A DNA stretch of 64,000 nt. Origin: Symsagittifera roscoffensis. Lineage: Eukaryota; Xenacoelomorpha; Acoela; Convolutidae. Below are positions 22,717 through 33,130 of this stretch, piece after piece (within the stretch, counting starts at the first letter, position 1; every line of letters begins with the position of its first letter). Location: positions 24,294,303 to 24,358,302 of the forward strand of contig NC_087069.1 in NCBI RefSeq assembly GCF_963678635.1, read 5' to 3'. Below the pieces are notes generated by a model. That model ran no database searches, was not told the DNA's origin, and worked only from the letters and a program-made list of their open reading frames with translations. Position numbers and translations under genes: made by a program.

Positions 22717-23873
22717 TTTTACTAAGCGCTCATTGATGGTTGAATGCTTAGTAATTTTATCCTAAAATTTAAGTCTCACCTTAGATCGTCAAATTGTCTT
22801 GACAAAAAGTAGAGTAGAAACAATAGTTAGAAAAGGTATGAATTAATTAGTTGGTTAGATACAGAGCACTGGGTTATTAGATTATATAAATGAATCGAAC
22901 AGCTTAAAGAAATATACCTATGAGGGGAGGTTGAGCTAATCTTATTTTGTTCATCAATATTTTATCTTCTTACTAAGGTCGGTGGCTGATTAGTATGTAT
23001 GGTTGCCCTTGATGTTTGTCCAAGTCAGCACTTCTGGTTGGGTCGTCTGAATCGTCTTGCCGTAGTCCTTTGAGTACTTGTAGTCCAGACTTCCTCGGGT
23101 GTGCGAATCTCGAGTATCTCGATTTATAATTTTTCAAACTTAAAATGAGAATTTATTCTCTTTTTATAAGTGAAAAGGGCTAGATTAATTTTAGTGTTAG
23201 GGCAGAAAAGAAAAATCATTTATTTTTTAAAGATCTGACTGAAGAGAACTGACTTGCTGCTGACTGAGCAAAATGAAACACTGAAGATTTCAGGCCAGTC
23301 TTTTTGCTCGTAAGCATAAACCGGCGGCTGATTCAATCTTTAATTATTCAGGTTTCACCTGCTCCTTTGTTCTCCCTTTCTTATAAGGGAATTTTCAACT
23401 AGTTTTTATTTGATTTTTTCAAATCAAATAACTTTAACTTATTATTCCCCTTTGATAAAAACCGCAGCCTTCAGTTTGTCTGATTAAAAATTCATATTAC
23501 TCTCTCTGATGCATCATGTTGCAGGTGCATCTCTGCTTAATCAAAGCAAGGAGAATTTCAGCGCAGCCGGCAAGACTGCTAAATATTTATCCAGTTTGTT
23601 TCAAGTTAAGTTAAAAGGGACGTATTAATAATCGCCGCCCTTTTAAAATATTGAGCATGAAAAAATGAGAAAAATTGGACAAGTATTTAAAAAGGAGTGG
23701 ATTTTCAAAACAAAATTTTATAGTCCTAATAAGAGTAAATCAGTCAATATCTGATTTAGTGAAAAGAGGCTTTAATTTAAATGGCACGCTCCAATTTAGA
23801 ATTGGGTCGTTAAATAAACAATTAAGACAATGGTCTTTTGTGTGTGTGTAGTATTTCGCAATACTACAACTCA
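22717..23873. repeat. 1.16-kb direct repeat, right copy
   Basis: Same orientation and boundaries as 19076-20235. Immediately after it a 21-bp piece of its own end (ATTTCGCAATACTACAACTC) is repeated once more. Confidence 0.9.
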
Positions 23874-24428
23874 AATTTCGCAATACTACAACTCAAAGTA
23901 CCCTGCCCGAAATAAAAAGACCCCTCTCTTAGGACACCCGACAGACAAAATACTTTGGTATTTATTTTCGCGCGGTGGTTAAATTTAATCCCTTTCAAAC
24001 TTTCCCACCACTAAATAATTATGGGTATATCCGGCTGCGGTTTTCTCGCTTATTTTTATCTAAAAGCTAATCCTTTTCGTTCATATAAATATGAGTTTAC
24101 ATAAAGTACCATTCAAATTTCCATTTTAAAAAATTTTGGTAACTATTGTTCGTTTCTCTTTCTTATTTTATTTTCAAACTCATTTCCAAGTCTCCCTTAT
24201 TTTCGACTTGCACCATTTTGATTCTTTTAGCCTTACTATTAGCTTACTTTGGGAAACTAAATACGCAATCCTTCGCTCCTGCTTCAAGGGTAAGTTGCAA
24301 TTACCAGTCTCTTTTGCGCCGGTCTATTTAACTTAAGACAATGTTTGTTGAATGTTTTATATTTACAAATGTACAGCCGTAATTCCAAGTGACAAGGCAA
24401 TTTAGCCGACATTTTCAAGTGAAAAATT
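23874..24428. other. Non-coding spacer
   Basis: It contains the right terminus of the cassette (about 23914-23940) and then AT-rich DNA downstream of the polymerase gene. No gene is supported. Confidence 0.5.
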
Positions 24429-27400
24429 TTATTGATCAATTTTATCAAGTTTTCTCCTTTTTTTCTGACTAGAACGAACAGACGCTTCTGTTAGAATGAA
24501 TGGATTATTGATAGGCGGAGGGTCTCTTGAACTGCTAGCTGCGCTTTCTTCTTGAAGCTCTTCCTCCGTATAGCTTTCTTGAAGAAAGCCCCAATCTGGG
24601 ACCCGGAATTCCGGCGATTGCCAGCTTTTGCTGTTTTCGCTGCTATAAGTCGGGGTATTTATCAACTGTGAGTTTGCCCACTCGCTTTCTTCCGCAATGG
24701 CCTCGAAGAACACATTTTCTTCTGTAGACTTGTGTCCAAAGGGCAATGTAGCTATCCCGTCAAATAGTAAGAACCGCTTACTATCGAAGGGTGAAAGGGC
24801 AATTCGGTTTTGCGCTATGGTTATCTTGGTATGGGCTTTCGATTTTATTGAGTAGTTGTATATACGAAGGGTTTTTCCACTCAGTAATGTTTCCCTGAAC
24901 CTCTGGTGTGTAAGTTGCTGCTGGGAGTGTTGTACTACTCCTTTTGCACTCCTTTTGCTAGTTGAATCTAAATGAAGAACAAAGATTAGCCCATAAACAT
25001 ATTTTAGCGTTGTAAGCCCATAAAAATTCGCAAGCCCAGTTCTAGTATTAATAACGAAAACGGTTCCCAAATTTGAATATTTTGAAGACTCAATATCTAA
25101 TAACATTCCAATTTTTTCAATTCCAAAAAGTTTAAATATCTTAATTCATTCCAAATCATAAAAATTCCAAATCGTGTCATTATCAAAAAATCATTCCATG
25201 TCAAAATTTTAAATTTGTTCACGTCAAAAGGTACAAAAGTGCGTTTGTGGTGAGTATTTGTTTAAAACATTTTAAATGATGAATGGTTCTTCATTTTAAG
25301 TTTTTAAATGAAGAATCAGAGCCTTTCAGGGCTAGTTATGTCTAATTATATTGACAGGGATCAACAAAAGTTATTAATTTGGTCCCAACAAGATCCAAAA
25401 CCCCAATGAAGGGAACCCTTAATGTAACGAAATGGAGGGGGCTTGGAGAGGTGCTTTTTTTTCAATACTAACCTGCATATTTCAACGAGTAGAGCTTTGG
25501 TTGCAACGCGATGAATTCTGCAATGATTTTTCCCGCCGCCTCGTCCTTAAATTTCAATACAACCTTCTTATTCACATTGCTGAATAAGAAGTGATCGCTT
25601 GGGTAGTTGGAAAAATCGAAACTATCGGTCAGTTGTTGCAGATCTGCGTATACGTCTTCGGTTTTTATCGCATAAATAAACGAATCTGTGTCACTGTATA
25701 GCAGTTCAAGGTTCATGGTTGCTTTCATTTGCCGATAATGAAAGTAAAACATGAATCTTTTCGACAAATCCAAAATACTTGCACCAATTATCATGGGTTT
25801 GTCCCACAAAATACTCGTTACAGCAAAACAAACAGTAGCAACTTCCTCGTCGATTATATGGAAGCTTTTCATCGTGCTCAAAGCCGTTTTTTGAAGCAAT
25901 TCTCTTTCATTTCTAATAATTTCTAGTTTTTTGCGTCCTAGTTTTGATTCCATAGTTTTACCGAAGGCTGAATTTACGATGAGCTTGTAAAAGTTCTCTT
26001 CAAGTTTGTTGCGCGCTGACATTCTCAATTGAGTGTTTAAATCGACAAAGCGCTCCATCCATCTACCTTGACGAAATTTTAAGACCTTAATCAATTTGGT
26101 AACTCTCAAGCCTAGTTCTATATAGAGTTTTAATGTAAGGTAGTGCAGAACGTAGCCTTCCTTTGGATCTAATGTTTGAACCAGTTTTGGTACCTTTGGT
26201 AGCGACGTGACCCCCATCTCCCCTAACATCTGTATTTGCTCGTTACTTAGTTTATCCGTGCCGATAACTTCACGTGAGGGGGCTAGCGGGTAGTCTGCAA
26301 AGTAATCTTGAAGTTCTTCAGGTATACTGAGATCCACTTCCAAAATGTATCCCCACTCAGATTTATCGTCGGTTTGCAAAATATATTCGAGACTTTCTTC
26401 AACTATTGAGAAATCTTTGATGGGAAGCGGACAGTTTTTCATAATACCCCCGTATAAACTGTTAGCGTCTATATTCAATAGATAGCTAGAGGGCTCTTCA
26501 GGATTGTAGTCTTCGAGGTATTTATTGTTGGCTTTAAAAAAACGGCGTGCATATATCGATGACATCCCTCCCCGTATCATTTTTTGAACCATGTTCAAAT
26601 GCTCCCTTTCAGTAAGTAACTTGAGGTCTGCATTGCAGACTTTTAAGAATGCATCGCCCGAGAGGTTACTAGCCGTGAAGTAGCATGCACAATCTAATCC
26701 GTACGTTTCGTAATAAACTTCACGAAAGGCTTCGAATACTGAAGCGAGTAGTAGTACGTCCGTTGCTAGGTATACATCATGGTACTCGCCTAGTGATGCG
26801 CATTTCATTTCGGCGAAAACTTTAATGGCATGGTTGTACTGATTTTTCGAAACAATTATTTCCCCTCCCTGTAAAGTGTTGCTCCACATTTTTCTAGGTG
26901 GCAGTCGGGTTTCTCGAAACTTTTCAAAACTACTAAAGTATGAATACGGGTAGAAACCTTTTGTTTTAGCAATGCTATCTGTTCTGATGAGTAACCAAGT
27001 TCTTCAAAGTAATTTTCCAGTAGGAAAAATTTTTCTTCCGGCAAGTATTCGACAAGTTTTGAAAGGGGGGACAGCATGAATTTATAGGAGTCTATGAAAC
27101 GTAGATTTTCATACACTTTTTTGAGTTTTCCGTTTTTATCGGTGTATGATTTGATATAGACCGACATAGTGAGTGATATATACTTCTCCTCAGTGGAAGG
27201 GATCACTGAGTAAGTGTTTTCGGGGTTACTGTTTGAGAGCGCTTTTATAATGAAATGCAGATCATAGTTTGACAAGTTATGCGCTATTACGGGTATATGA
27301 TTCGCCGTTTTTCGATTGATATTGCATTCGTTATGCGCCCACCCCAAGAACTTGTTGGTATAGTGACAGTGATCAAGTACAACTTGGTCATTGTCAGCAA

Positions 27401-29089
27401 ATTCTGTTTCACATATCCAACAAGTGTGCGCTTCTTCACGCGTGCAACTTGGTGTGCCAGTGAACGTGTAATATTTTCGTTTTTCGAGGTATATTTGTTT
27501 CGCCAAAGATTCGAGCGAGGCGATCAATTCCTTCATAACATTTTCTCCTCTCTTCAGTTCAAACTTTAAGACTTCACGCTTCCCAAATTCAACAACGGCC
27601 AGAGCGTAACCGCATGGTTGATGAATCTCTAGTGTTTGGGTGCTAGATTTTTCGGGGTCGGGTTGCGGTCCGTATACGGGTAGTAGTAGCGATTCCAGGT
27701 CAAAGTAAATAACTCTCGGTACATACCAGCGGGCAGTTAAATTTTTGAAACGATGAGTGTCCTTTCCCGGTTTTGGCACAGTGATTACCACTCCCTCGTC
27801 TTGGTAGCACATTTCCTGGTGTCTTTGTAGTGTATCGATGGATGAACATGTATGGAAGCGTTTGCGGCAAATTTGGTTTCGGTCTCGGTGTAGTTTTCCA
27901 CGCACATATTCCACAACCCTCATCAAATCAGTGATCAGCACATAGTGATGAGTCTGTCCGTTGCTGAGTAGTAGTAGGTCAACACATAGATCACTTGAGT
28001 ATTTGCTGGACACTCTCAAAGGTAGCAATTCACCTTCTTTGTACCTAATGAAAACAAACAATTGAGTGCTCGGGTTTCTAGATGAACGTAATGTGTTATA
28101 CATGATTAAACGAATGTTTTGTCAAAAAAAAATCAATCCTCACCGGAATACATTGACTTGACAGTTGTTAAGTTGTTCAAATCGGTCAATATCATATAGT
28201 CCCATTGGCATCTTGTACCAGCCTTCAATTTTCACAACATGTTCTTGGGAGAGCTTGTAATTTTTCAGTTTGTTTCGATGTTGGTAGCTTTGGGCAGCAG
28301 GATAAAGAGCAGTTGTGGTCTCTGAATATCGATCATGGTACGCGGCCACATAGCAGTATAGAAAGCACTTCTGGTCGTTTCTCGTTTTAATGTTGGTGAA
28401 ACTCTGTTTCACCGGTTTCAATGAATCGGGAAGGTCAATGTATGAGCCAGCACGGATAGGAGAAAATGCTGCAAAACTTACAGCCAGCTTTTCAATGCGC
28501 TCCACAATCCAACCACTACCGTGAGAAGCGAACGTTTTGATGGCATTGACCATATGCTCAATCATTTCCAAATATGTCTCTTTCTCGATTCCATTGAAGA
28601 AGACATTGATCATCTTAGAATTCAGATATAACATTGTCTTCTCGTGGCGTAACTCCCCGTCACAAGTTTCGTTTGTATCGCTCGAGAACTTTATCATACT
28701 CACGTCCACATGCAGTTGAAATTTACAGGGTCCTTCCTGCACTCTTTCGTCTATCAACGCATCAATTTCCTCTTTGTTTCGCATGATTACATTCATCAGA
28801 TCCAATTCATCCTCCTTAACGCTCAACTCGTATCGTCTTAACTTTCCCCTAAACGCAGATTCAGTTGGAGCAGATGATGTTCCCACCTCATTTCCGGGAG
28901 TCCAAATGGGTAGTTGATGGTTTTTCGACATATGTTGCCGGAACTTCTCAACCGAGAGGAAGATTGTATGACAGTAGATACAAAGACTATCAGTTGAGAC
29001 GTTGTGAGCTAGCTCGACATGCTCCCTAGCTTCTGCCAGCGAGCTGAAGGATTCTCGACATTCGTCACATTTAGTTGGTGGCGTTGGGG
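24429..29089 (-). CDS. Polinton/Maverick DNA polymerase B, three visible exons, one frameshift
   Basis: Visible exons are 29089-28144, 28044-25473 and 24967-24429, separated by introns of 99 and 505 bp with GT..AG ends. Joining restores the family pattern on both sides (VNVF then [13 protein letters not shown] then STSKRSAKG). Order: two C2H2 zinc fingers (CDEC..H...H and CIYC..H...H) just before MSKNH, an N-terminal domain, exonuclease motifs FDLES, HNLSNYD and YHDVYLATD, and polymerase motifs [18 protein letters not shown] and YSDTDS. The C-terminal KKRRKLD could be a nuclear signal. Length is about 1300 codons, as usual for protein-primed PolB of Polintons. A one-base shift near 26958-26970 in an A-rich stretch puts the two halves of exon 2 in different frames, so this copy is broken or misassembled there. 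A first exon upstream of 29089 is likely, because no ATG precedes the fingers. Confidence 0.9.
24968..25472 (-). other. Intron 2 of PolB (505 bp)
   Basis: The donor GCAG|GTTAGT follows KLYSLKYA and the acceptor TTCATTTAG precedes ATTCAACTAGC. Phase is kept across the join. Confidence 0.75.
28045..28143 (-). other. Intron 1 of PolB (99 bp)
   Basis: The donor TTCCG|GTGAGG and acceptor TTTTCATTAG|GTACAAAG join VNVF(R) to [12 protein letters not shown] in frame. The unspliced frame meets a stop at once. Confidence 0.8.
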
Positions 29090-29426
29090 CTGCGAATATC
29101 TTTGAGATGTTTCATTTTTAGTACATATTCTTGTAGTGAAAAAAAAAAAATTACAAAAAAACTTTTTTGTCTCCAAATCCAATGAAACCTGGTCCAATCA
29201 ATTTGTCGTGATTTATTGGACAGGGTTGTAACCCATGTTGAAAAATCAAGAAAAAAAACATATTTTGAATTTTTTAACCATTTTAACCTGAAAATGAGTA
29301 TTATTAAACGTGAAATCTGTTATAGACATGTAATTTTATTATATATAATGCTTTATACTGGCTCATACACTCTCTAAAGTCTACTCCTAAGAGTCCTGGC
29401 TAACCCCACCAGGCTGTAGACATATT

Positions 29427-29457
<31 letters not shown>

Positions 29458-29592
29458 AAACAGAGAGTGTAAAGAGCCAAAAGTAACTATGGTTGATTAA
29501 CCGGCAGAATTGCTGGACCCATCCATAAATAGCTTTCTTTTGAAAAAGCTATATCCCAAAAGGGATAATAATGGGGTTTATGGATCGTCAGT

Positions 29593-29625
<33 letters not shown>

Positions 29626-30065
29626 TTATCTTTTTCTGTGTTAATATTTATATTTTGAAAACTATTATGAAAAAACATAACAAAAACATTTTTATGTTTT
29701 TTGTTTCAACATCATTAGATAAAATCTTAGGAAGAGTATTCAGTTTTTTTTTTTGATTTTTCGAAATGAGCATTAAAAAAAACTGATATAAATAAGTTGG
29801 ATTTGACCAGAAATTTATCAAAATTTATACTTTTAGACTTTTATGCCGACTTTTTAAAGTTATTTTGATTTTTTTCTATTAATTTTTTCTTTTGTTTTTA
29901 TTTCCTTTCTATTGATTGAAAATAACAAAGCAAACTTTAAATTAGAAACAAACCATAAGCAAAACGTAAACAAAGATTCAGCCACAATAATAAAAACTTA
30001 TCAAACTAAATAATAAACCCCCAAACTGGTGCACTCTCGGTGGAAACAAAGTTTTTTTTGAGTTT
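29090..30065. other. AT-rich spacer with GA/TC microsatellites and hairpins
   Basis: It contains (GA)n at about 29431-29453, a TC-rich tract at 29590-29626, and between them short perfect hairpins (TAGCTTT..AAAGCTA and TATCCC..GGGATA). It may hold the first PolB exon and promoter, but no coding exon can be defined. Confidence 0.5.
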
Positions 30066-30734
30066 TCAGAGTTCTCTAAATTGCAGTTTGCGTTTTTTTG
30101 GCGCAAAGCAAGCATTGATAGGCGGCGTCTCAGCCACTAATTTTGGTGCAGTGGGACTTTGACTGCCGGAAGAAGAAGTAGAAGAAGTATGCTGCTGCTG
30201 TTGTTGAGTGATTGAGAAAATATCCGGTTTTATTGGGGTTTTGGGCGTCTGCTGGTCCTCATCTTTTTTCTCTGTCGAATCTGGTGATTCAATCGACTCA
30301 ATGTTCCAGTAGCTTTCTCGCTCTGCTAAATCTCTAATGGATCCTTCCTGATTTTCGTAAAAGGGGATCGATTGGCAATCGTAGTTAAACAGTATTTTTC
30401 TCGGTGAACGATCAAGGCAAGTAGGGTCTTGAATATCTGTGCGCTTCAGCGCAGGATACGATTCAGTCACACAGCAACTCTCGCAGACCTGTTTTCTGTT
30501 TTGTATGAGTATACCAATTTGATCTAGCAAATAGTTGGGTAACATCATATGGTTTTTAGTGACCCATTCATCGAATTCTCTGCTTCCTGGATCAAGATCG
30601 TTGAAAGGACTTGTTTTTCGATGACGCATTTTCCGTTCCTGTTGAACCACTACGATAGAATCTCTGGTATAAGTTTGGTATAATATAGCTCTTTCAAGAG
30701 AATTAATTGAAATGATTTGCAGTGGAGTTGCCAT
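30066..30734 (-). CDS. Unknown 222-aa protein of the Polinton region
   Basis: An intact ORF, divergent from the gene at 31438. The N-terminal half is mixed alpha-type with a Cys cluster (CESCC). The C-terminal half is low complexity with a Gln run, Ser/Thr-rich segments and several Ser/Thr-Pro sites. It ends with a basic PKKRKLQF stretch that looks like a nuclear localisation signal. No family is recognised. The position between polymerase and structural genes fits a Polinton accessory protein. The start is the first ATG; a weaker alternative is the Met in QERKMRHRK. Confidence 0.6.
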   Translation of the reverse strand: MATPLQIISINSLERAILYQTYTRDSIVVVQQERKMRHRKTSPFNDLDPGSREFDEWVTKNHMMLPNYLLDQIGILIQNRKQVCESCCVTESYPALKRTDIQDPTCLDRSPRKILFNYDCQSIPFYENQEGSIRDLAERESYWNIESIESPDSTEKKDEDQQTPKTPIKPDIFSITQQQQQHTSSTSSSGSQSPTAPKLVAETPPINACFAPKKRKLQFREL

Positions 30735-31350
30735 CGTTGCAAATTTTGTATTGACTGATTTTGAGAGATTGAATAAAAATAGTGAGTAGATTTAGTTTGA
30801 CCTACCACTTTTAGTTTTTTATTGCTGGTGGTCTAAAATTTAGCCAATTACCTTAAATCTGGTTTTGTGAAATTTTAATATGTTTTCAGGGCTTTTGCAA
30901 TTAAGTAGAAATGTGAACGCTTCGAAAATCTATACTTCAAAGAAACAGCATGGCGCCTTTTTATGATACCCTAAGCACAAAATGACAAAAATTTTACACT
31001 TCAAAGAGATAAGATGCATGCCGCCAGGGTAAAAACGTTGAGATTTATGAGCTAAAACGGGAATTTGCCAGACAGATGCAAGCTAATGCTATCTCTACTT
31101 CAAATAGAGTGCATGACGCCTTTTTTTATGTCCCCCGGACGAGGGGCTTTAAAGGTCTCCACTTCAAAGTGAGTACATGTATGCCGACATGTAACATTAA
31201 CTGAGATTTATGACCCATTCAAGTGCTTTCCAGACAGAAATGACAGATGCAATAAACACGCTTTTATCTTATACAAATTCAATTGCAAAAACTAATTAAA
31301 TTCTCCCGCTATAGACTGAAGGGGCGCCATAAAAGTAAATCCACAGATAT
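30735..31350. promoter_or_regulatory. Divergent promoter region with tandem 163-bp module
   Basis: ACTTCAAA boxes start at 30934, 30998, 31097 and 31161, spaced 64, 99 and 64, so two 163-bp units each carry a pair. Each box is followed by a CATG(C)-NGCC type word. GAGATTTATGA with a downstream CCAGACAGA recurs once per unit (about 31040 and 31202). It sits between two divergently oriented genes, which fits shared regulation. Confidence 0.5.
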
Positions 31351-31437
31351 TTGTTTATCTTCTATCCAATTCATTATTCATTTCATTCTATCATAAAACA
31401 GTTGAACCAACGAGTCACTACCGTTACCACCACCACT

Positions 31438-31881
31438 ATGTACTCGTCGCTAGAAAATGATACAGACTTTTACGATGATTTTCAAGATATATCTTCGGGA
31501 GAAAAACGCATTGTACGGGTTGGAACGAAAACTTTTGACAAAACGGGTACATATATCACAGTTAAGTTATATAAAAAGAATGAAGATGGTGTATTTAAAT
31601 GTTATCAAGCAGTGACCTTAACGACAAGAGAATTTGATTGTTTGGCAGATAATTATTCAAAGATTAAAAAATTGGTTAAAAAACAAACTGGTGAAAAGAC
31701 TTCATCTTCTTCCTCCTCCTCCTCATCCTCCTCATCCTCCTCAGCTGTAAATGATAAACATCATAAAAGACGATACACGTCAAAACGATTAGTCCCTCCC
31801 AAAAAAGAATGTGCTGAAAGTGGCGATGAAAACGATGCTGATGATGAATACTCGAATAATAAAAAGTGTAGAGTTGCCTGA
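31438..31881 (+). CDS. Small protein with PC4-like N-terminal domain
   Basis: 147 codons from the chosen ATG (CACCACTATGT); the frame is open 29 codons further upstream to an ATG at 31351. Residues about 20-75 alternate strands and turns with charged ends: RIVRVGTKTFDKTG, then ITVKLYKKNEDG, then a TLTTREFDCLAD segment. This resembles the ssDNA-binding PC4/p15 fold, an inference from pattern only. A run of about 14 Ser residues coded by TCC/TCT/TCA follows, then a basic stretch and an acidic, NKK-ending tail. It could be a DNA-binding or transcription factor of the Polinton. Confidence 0.55.
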   Translation: MYSSLENDTDFYDDFQDISSGEKRIVRVGTKTFDKTGTYITVKLYKKNEDGVFKCYQAVTLTTREFDCLADNYSKIKKLVKKQTGEKTSSSSSSSSSSSSSSAVNDKHHKRRYTSKRLVPPKKECAESGDENDADDEYSNNKKCRVA

Positions 31882-31925
31882 AACAGAAAAAAAAAACGTT
31901 TGAATAATTTGATTTAACCAGCAGA

Positions 31926-32561
31926 ATGGTTGAAGCAATGTATGAGCAGTCGCCTGAATTTTTTAAAAAATTTCGAAAGAATTTTAAATTTTTTATTCTG
32001 AACAACGAACCCGACGCCTCACAACTCCCTCTAAACACAAATTTTGCATTTGCAACCCACTCAATTCAGAACGAGTCTTGCGCCCAATTGCTCGACAATG
32101 ACCATCCCCACATCCATGTTCTCATCGAAGTAACCAAGGATTGTGTCGACGTAGTGAAAAAGATGACCTCAACCACTTTCGTTGTACCTTGTCTACTCTC
32201 ATCTTTCAAGCATCTAATATTGGGTTGCAGTAAACTTCACCTATCGGGACCCCTGATGGAAAAATTAAAAATTGCTGTCAACTACAACAATTCTATTAAC
32301 AACTCAACTGACATTGGTGGTGCTTCTCTACGAAGAAGATTGCCACAAGTTTGCTTTGCTTCACAAACTCGATCCATTCAAATTTAAACTGATTTAATCA
32401 CTAATGTAACAATTGAACGCTTCATTAATATTTTGAATGGTGATAATGCCGCCGAGTTTTCTAAAATTATTGATATCATTTTGAGTGGGTATGGTCGTTT
32501 AGAGATTGATTCAAATACTTTGTTTGTTAAATTTATAATGGAAAAAAAATTTAAACTCTGA
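31926..32561 (+). pseudogene. Unknown ORF with HxH motif and one internal stop
   Basis: Begins 45 bases after the preceding gene on the same strand. The first 153 codons end at a TAA (32385-32387). The same frame then stays open for 57 more codons with a plausible ordered composition (IERFINILNG, EIDSNTLFVKF) to a TGA at 32559-32561. So this is either a nonsense-mutated 210-codon gene or a readthrough case. Residues 58-67 (DHPHIHVLIE) look like the metal-binding HUH motif of rolling-circle or relaxase-type nucleases, with an upstream FAFATHS segment. No tyrosine motif or helicase domain can be pointed to, so the nuclease idea is weak. Confidence 0.5.
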
Positions 32562-32678
32562 AAACGGTTTTTAGAGCCTGCGATAACGCCAGAGGCAAGT
32601 TTTCTAGCAACCATAAAACATGTTTTTTTCTTAAAAATAAATTATAAATCATTAAAGAAATGCATCAGTATCACAAAG
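32562..32678. terminator. Convergent 3' ends
   Basis: A short AT-rich gap between the converging 31926 and 32679 genes, with AAAATAAAT and TTAAAAATAAATT words that could serve as poly(A) signals. Confidence 0.3.
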
Positions 32679-33116
32679 TTATAACATCATATGTTTAGCA
32701 AAACGCATCATGTCATGGTCATTAACCTTGAAACCTATAGGAAATTTAGATGAAATTATAACATGAGCAACATAAATACAATAAAAACCGCACAAGACCG
32801 AGTTAGCTGATTGGATTGGCTTATTCATCAGTATTTGGTTTCCCTCATGGATAGAACGTCTCATATTTTTGTATACATGTGGATAGTTGTGTAGGCTTCG
32901 TCCAAGAGGATCTGCAAAAAAGATTTGACCACCAGCTTGAGCAAACAGTAACCAATGAGTTCCTGGCTGGTCTGAGTTTGATGCGTTTACTATCATGAAA
33001 GTATTGTCACGTTTCAATATTGTATTAAATGCTAAGTTAGCGGGAAAAATGCCACAAAATTGATGTTTCAAATGCTTGCATCGGTGAATAAGCTCAGTAA
33101 TCTGTAAATTGTCCAT
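32679..33116 (-). CDS. Adenain-like cysteine protease of Polinton
   Basis: A 145-aa protein. It matches the adenovirus-type maturation protease layout: His54 in GTHWLLFAQ, an acidic residue Asp69 in FFADPLGR, the oxyanion Gln102 and the nucleophile Cys109 in QSANSVLCGFYC. Spacing and the His position agree with adenain family members. Such proteases cleave capsid precursor proteins during virion assembly. It ends at the left of the capsid gene with only about 15 bases between the capsid stop and its ATG, so the two form a co-oriented morphogenesis pair. It appears intact. Confidence 0.88.
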   Translation of the reverse strand: MDNLQITELIHRCKHLKHQFCGIFPANLAFNTILKRDNTFMIVNASNSDQPGTHWLLFAQAGGQIFFADPLGRSLHNYPHVYKNMRRSIHEGNQILMNKPIQSANSVLCGFYCIYVAHVIISSKFPIGFKVNDHDMMRFAKHMML

Positions 33117-33130
33117 TTTTTTTCACCGAG

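Larger units (their letters stand above)
18977..23940. mobile_element. Composite cassette with direct repeats and possible short terminal inverted repeats
   Basis: GTGTCCTTAGGGG at the left end and the reverse complement of CCCCTCTCTTAGGACAC at the right end look like degenerate inverted termini. Inside them are two 1.16-kb direct repeats with one 229-codon ORF between. The class is unresolved. It could be a non-autonomous LTR-type element, a duplication nested in a DNA transposon, or part of the neighbouring Polinton. Confidence 0.35.

Noticed and set aside
26940-26980. Programmed frameshift in PolB
   Set aside because: No classic slippery heptamer plus structure, and the family normally uses one frame here; mutation or sequencing error is simpler.
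29571-29756. ORFs over the TC/GA tracts encoding Ser-Leu or Arg-Glu runs
   Set aside because: Products of microsatellites.
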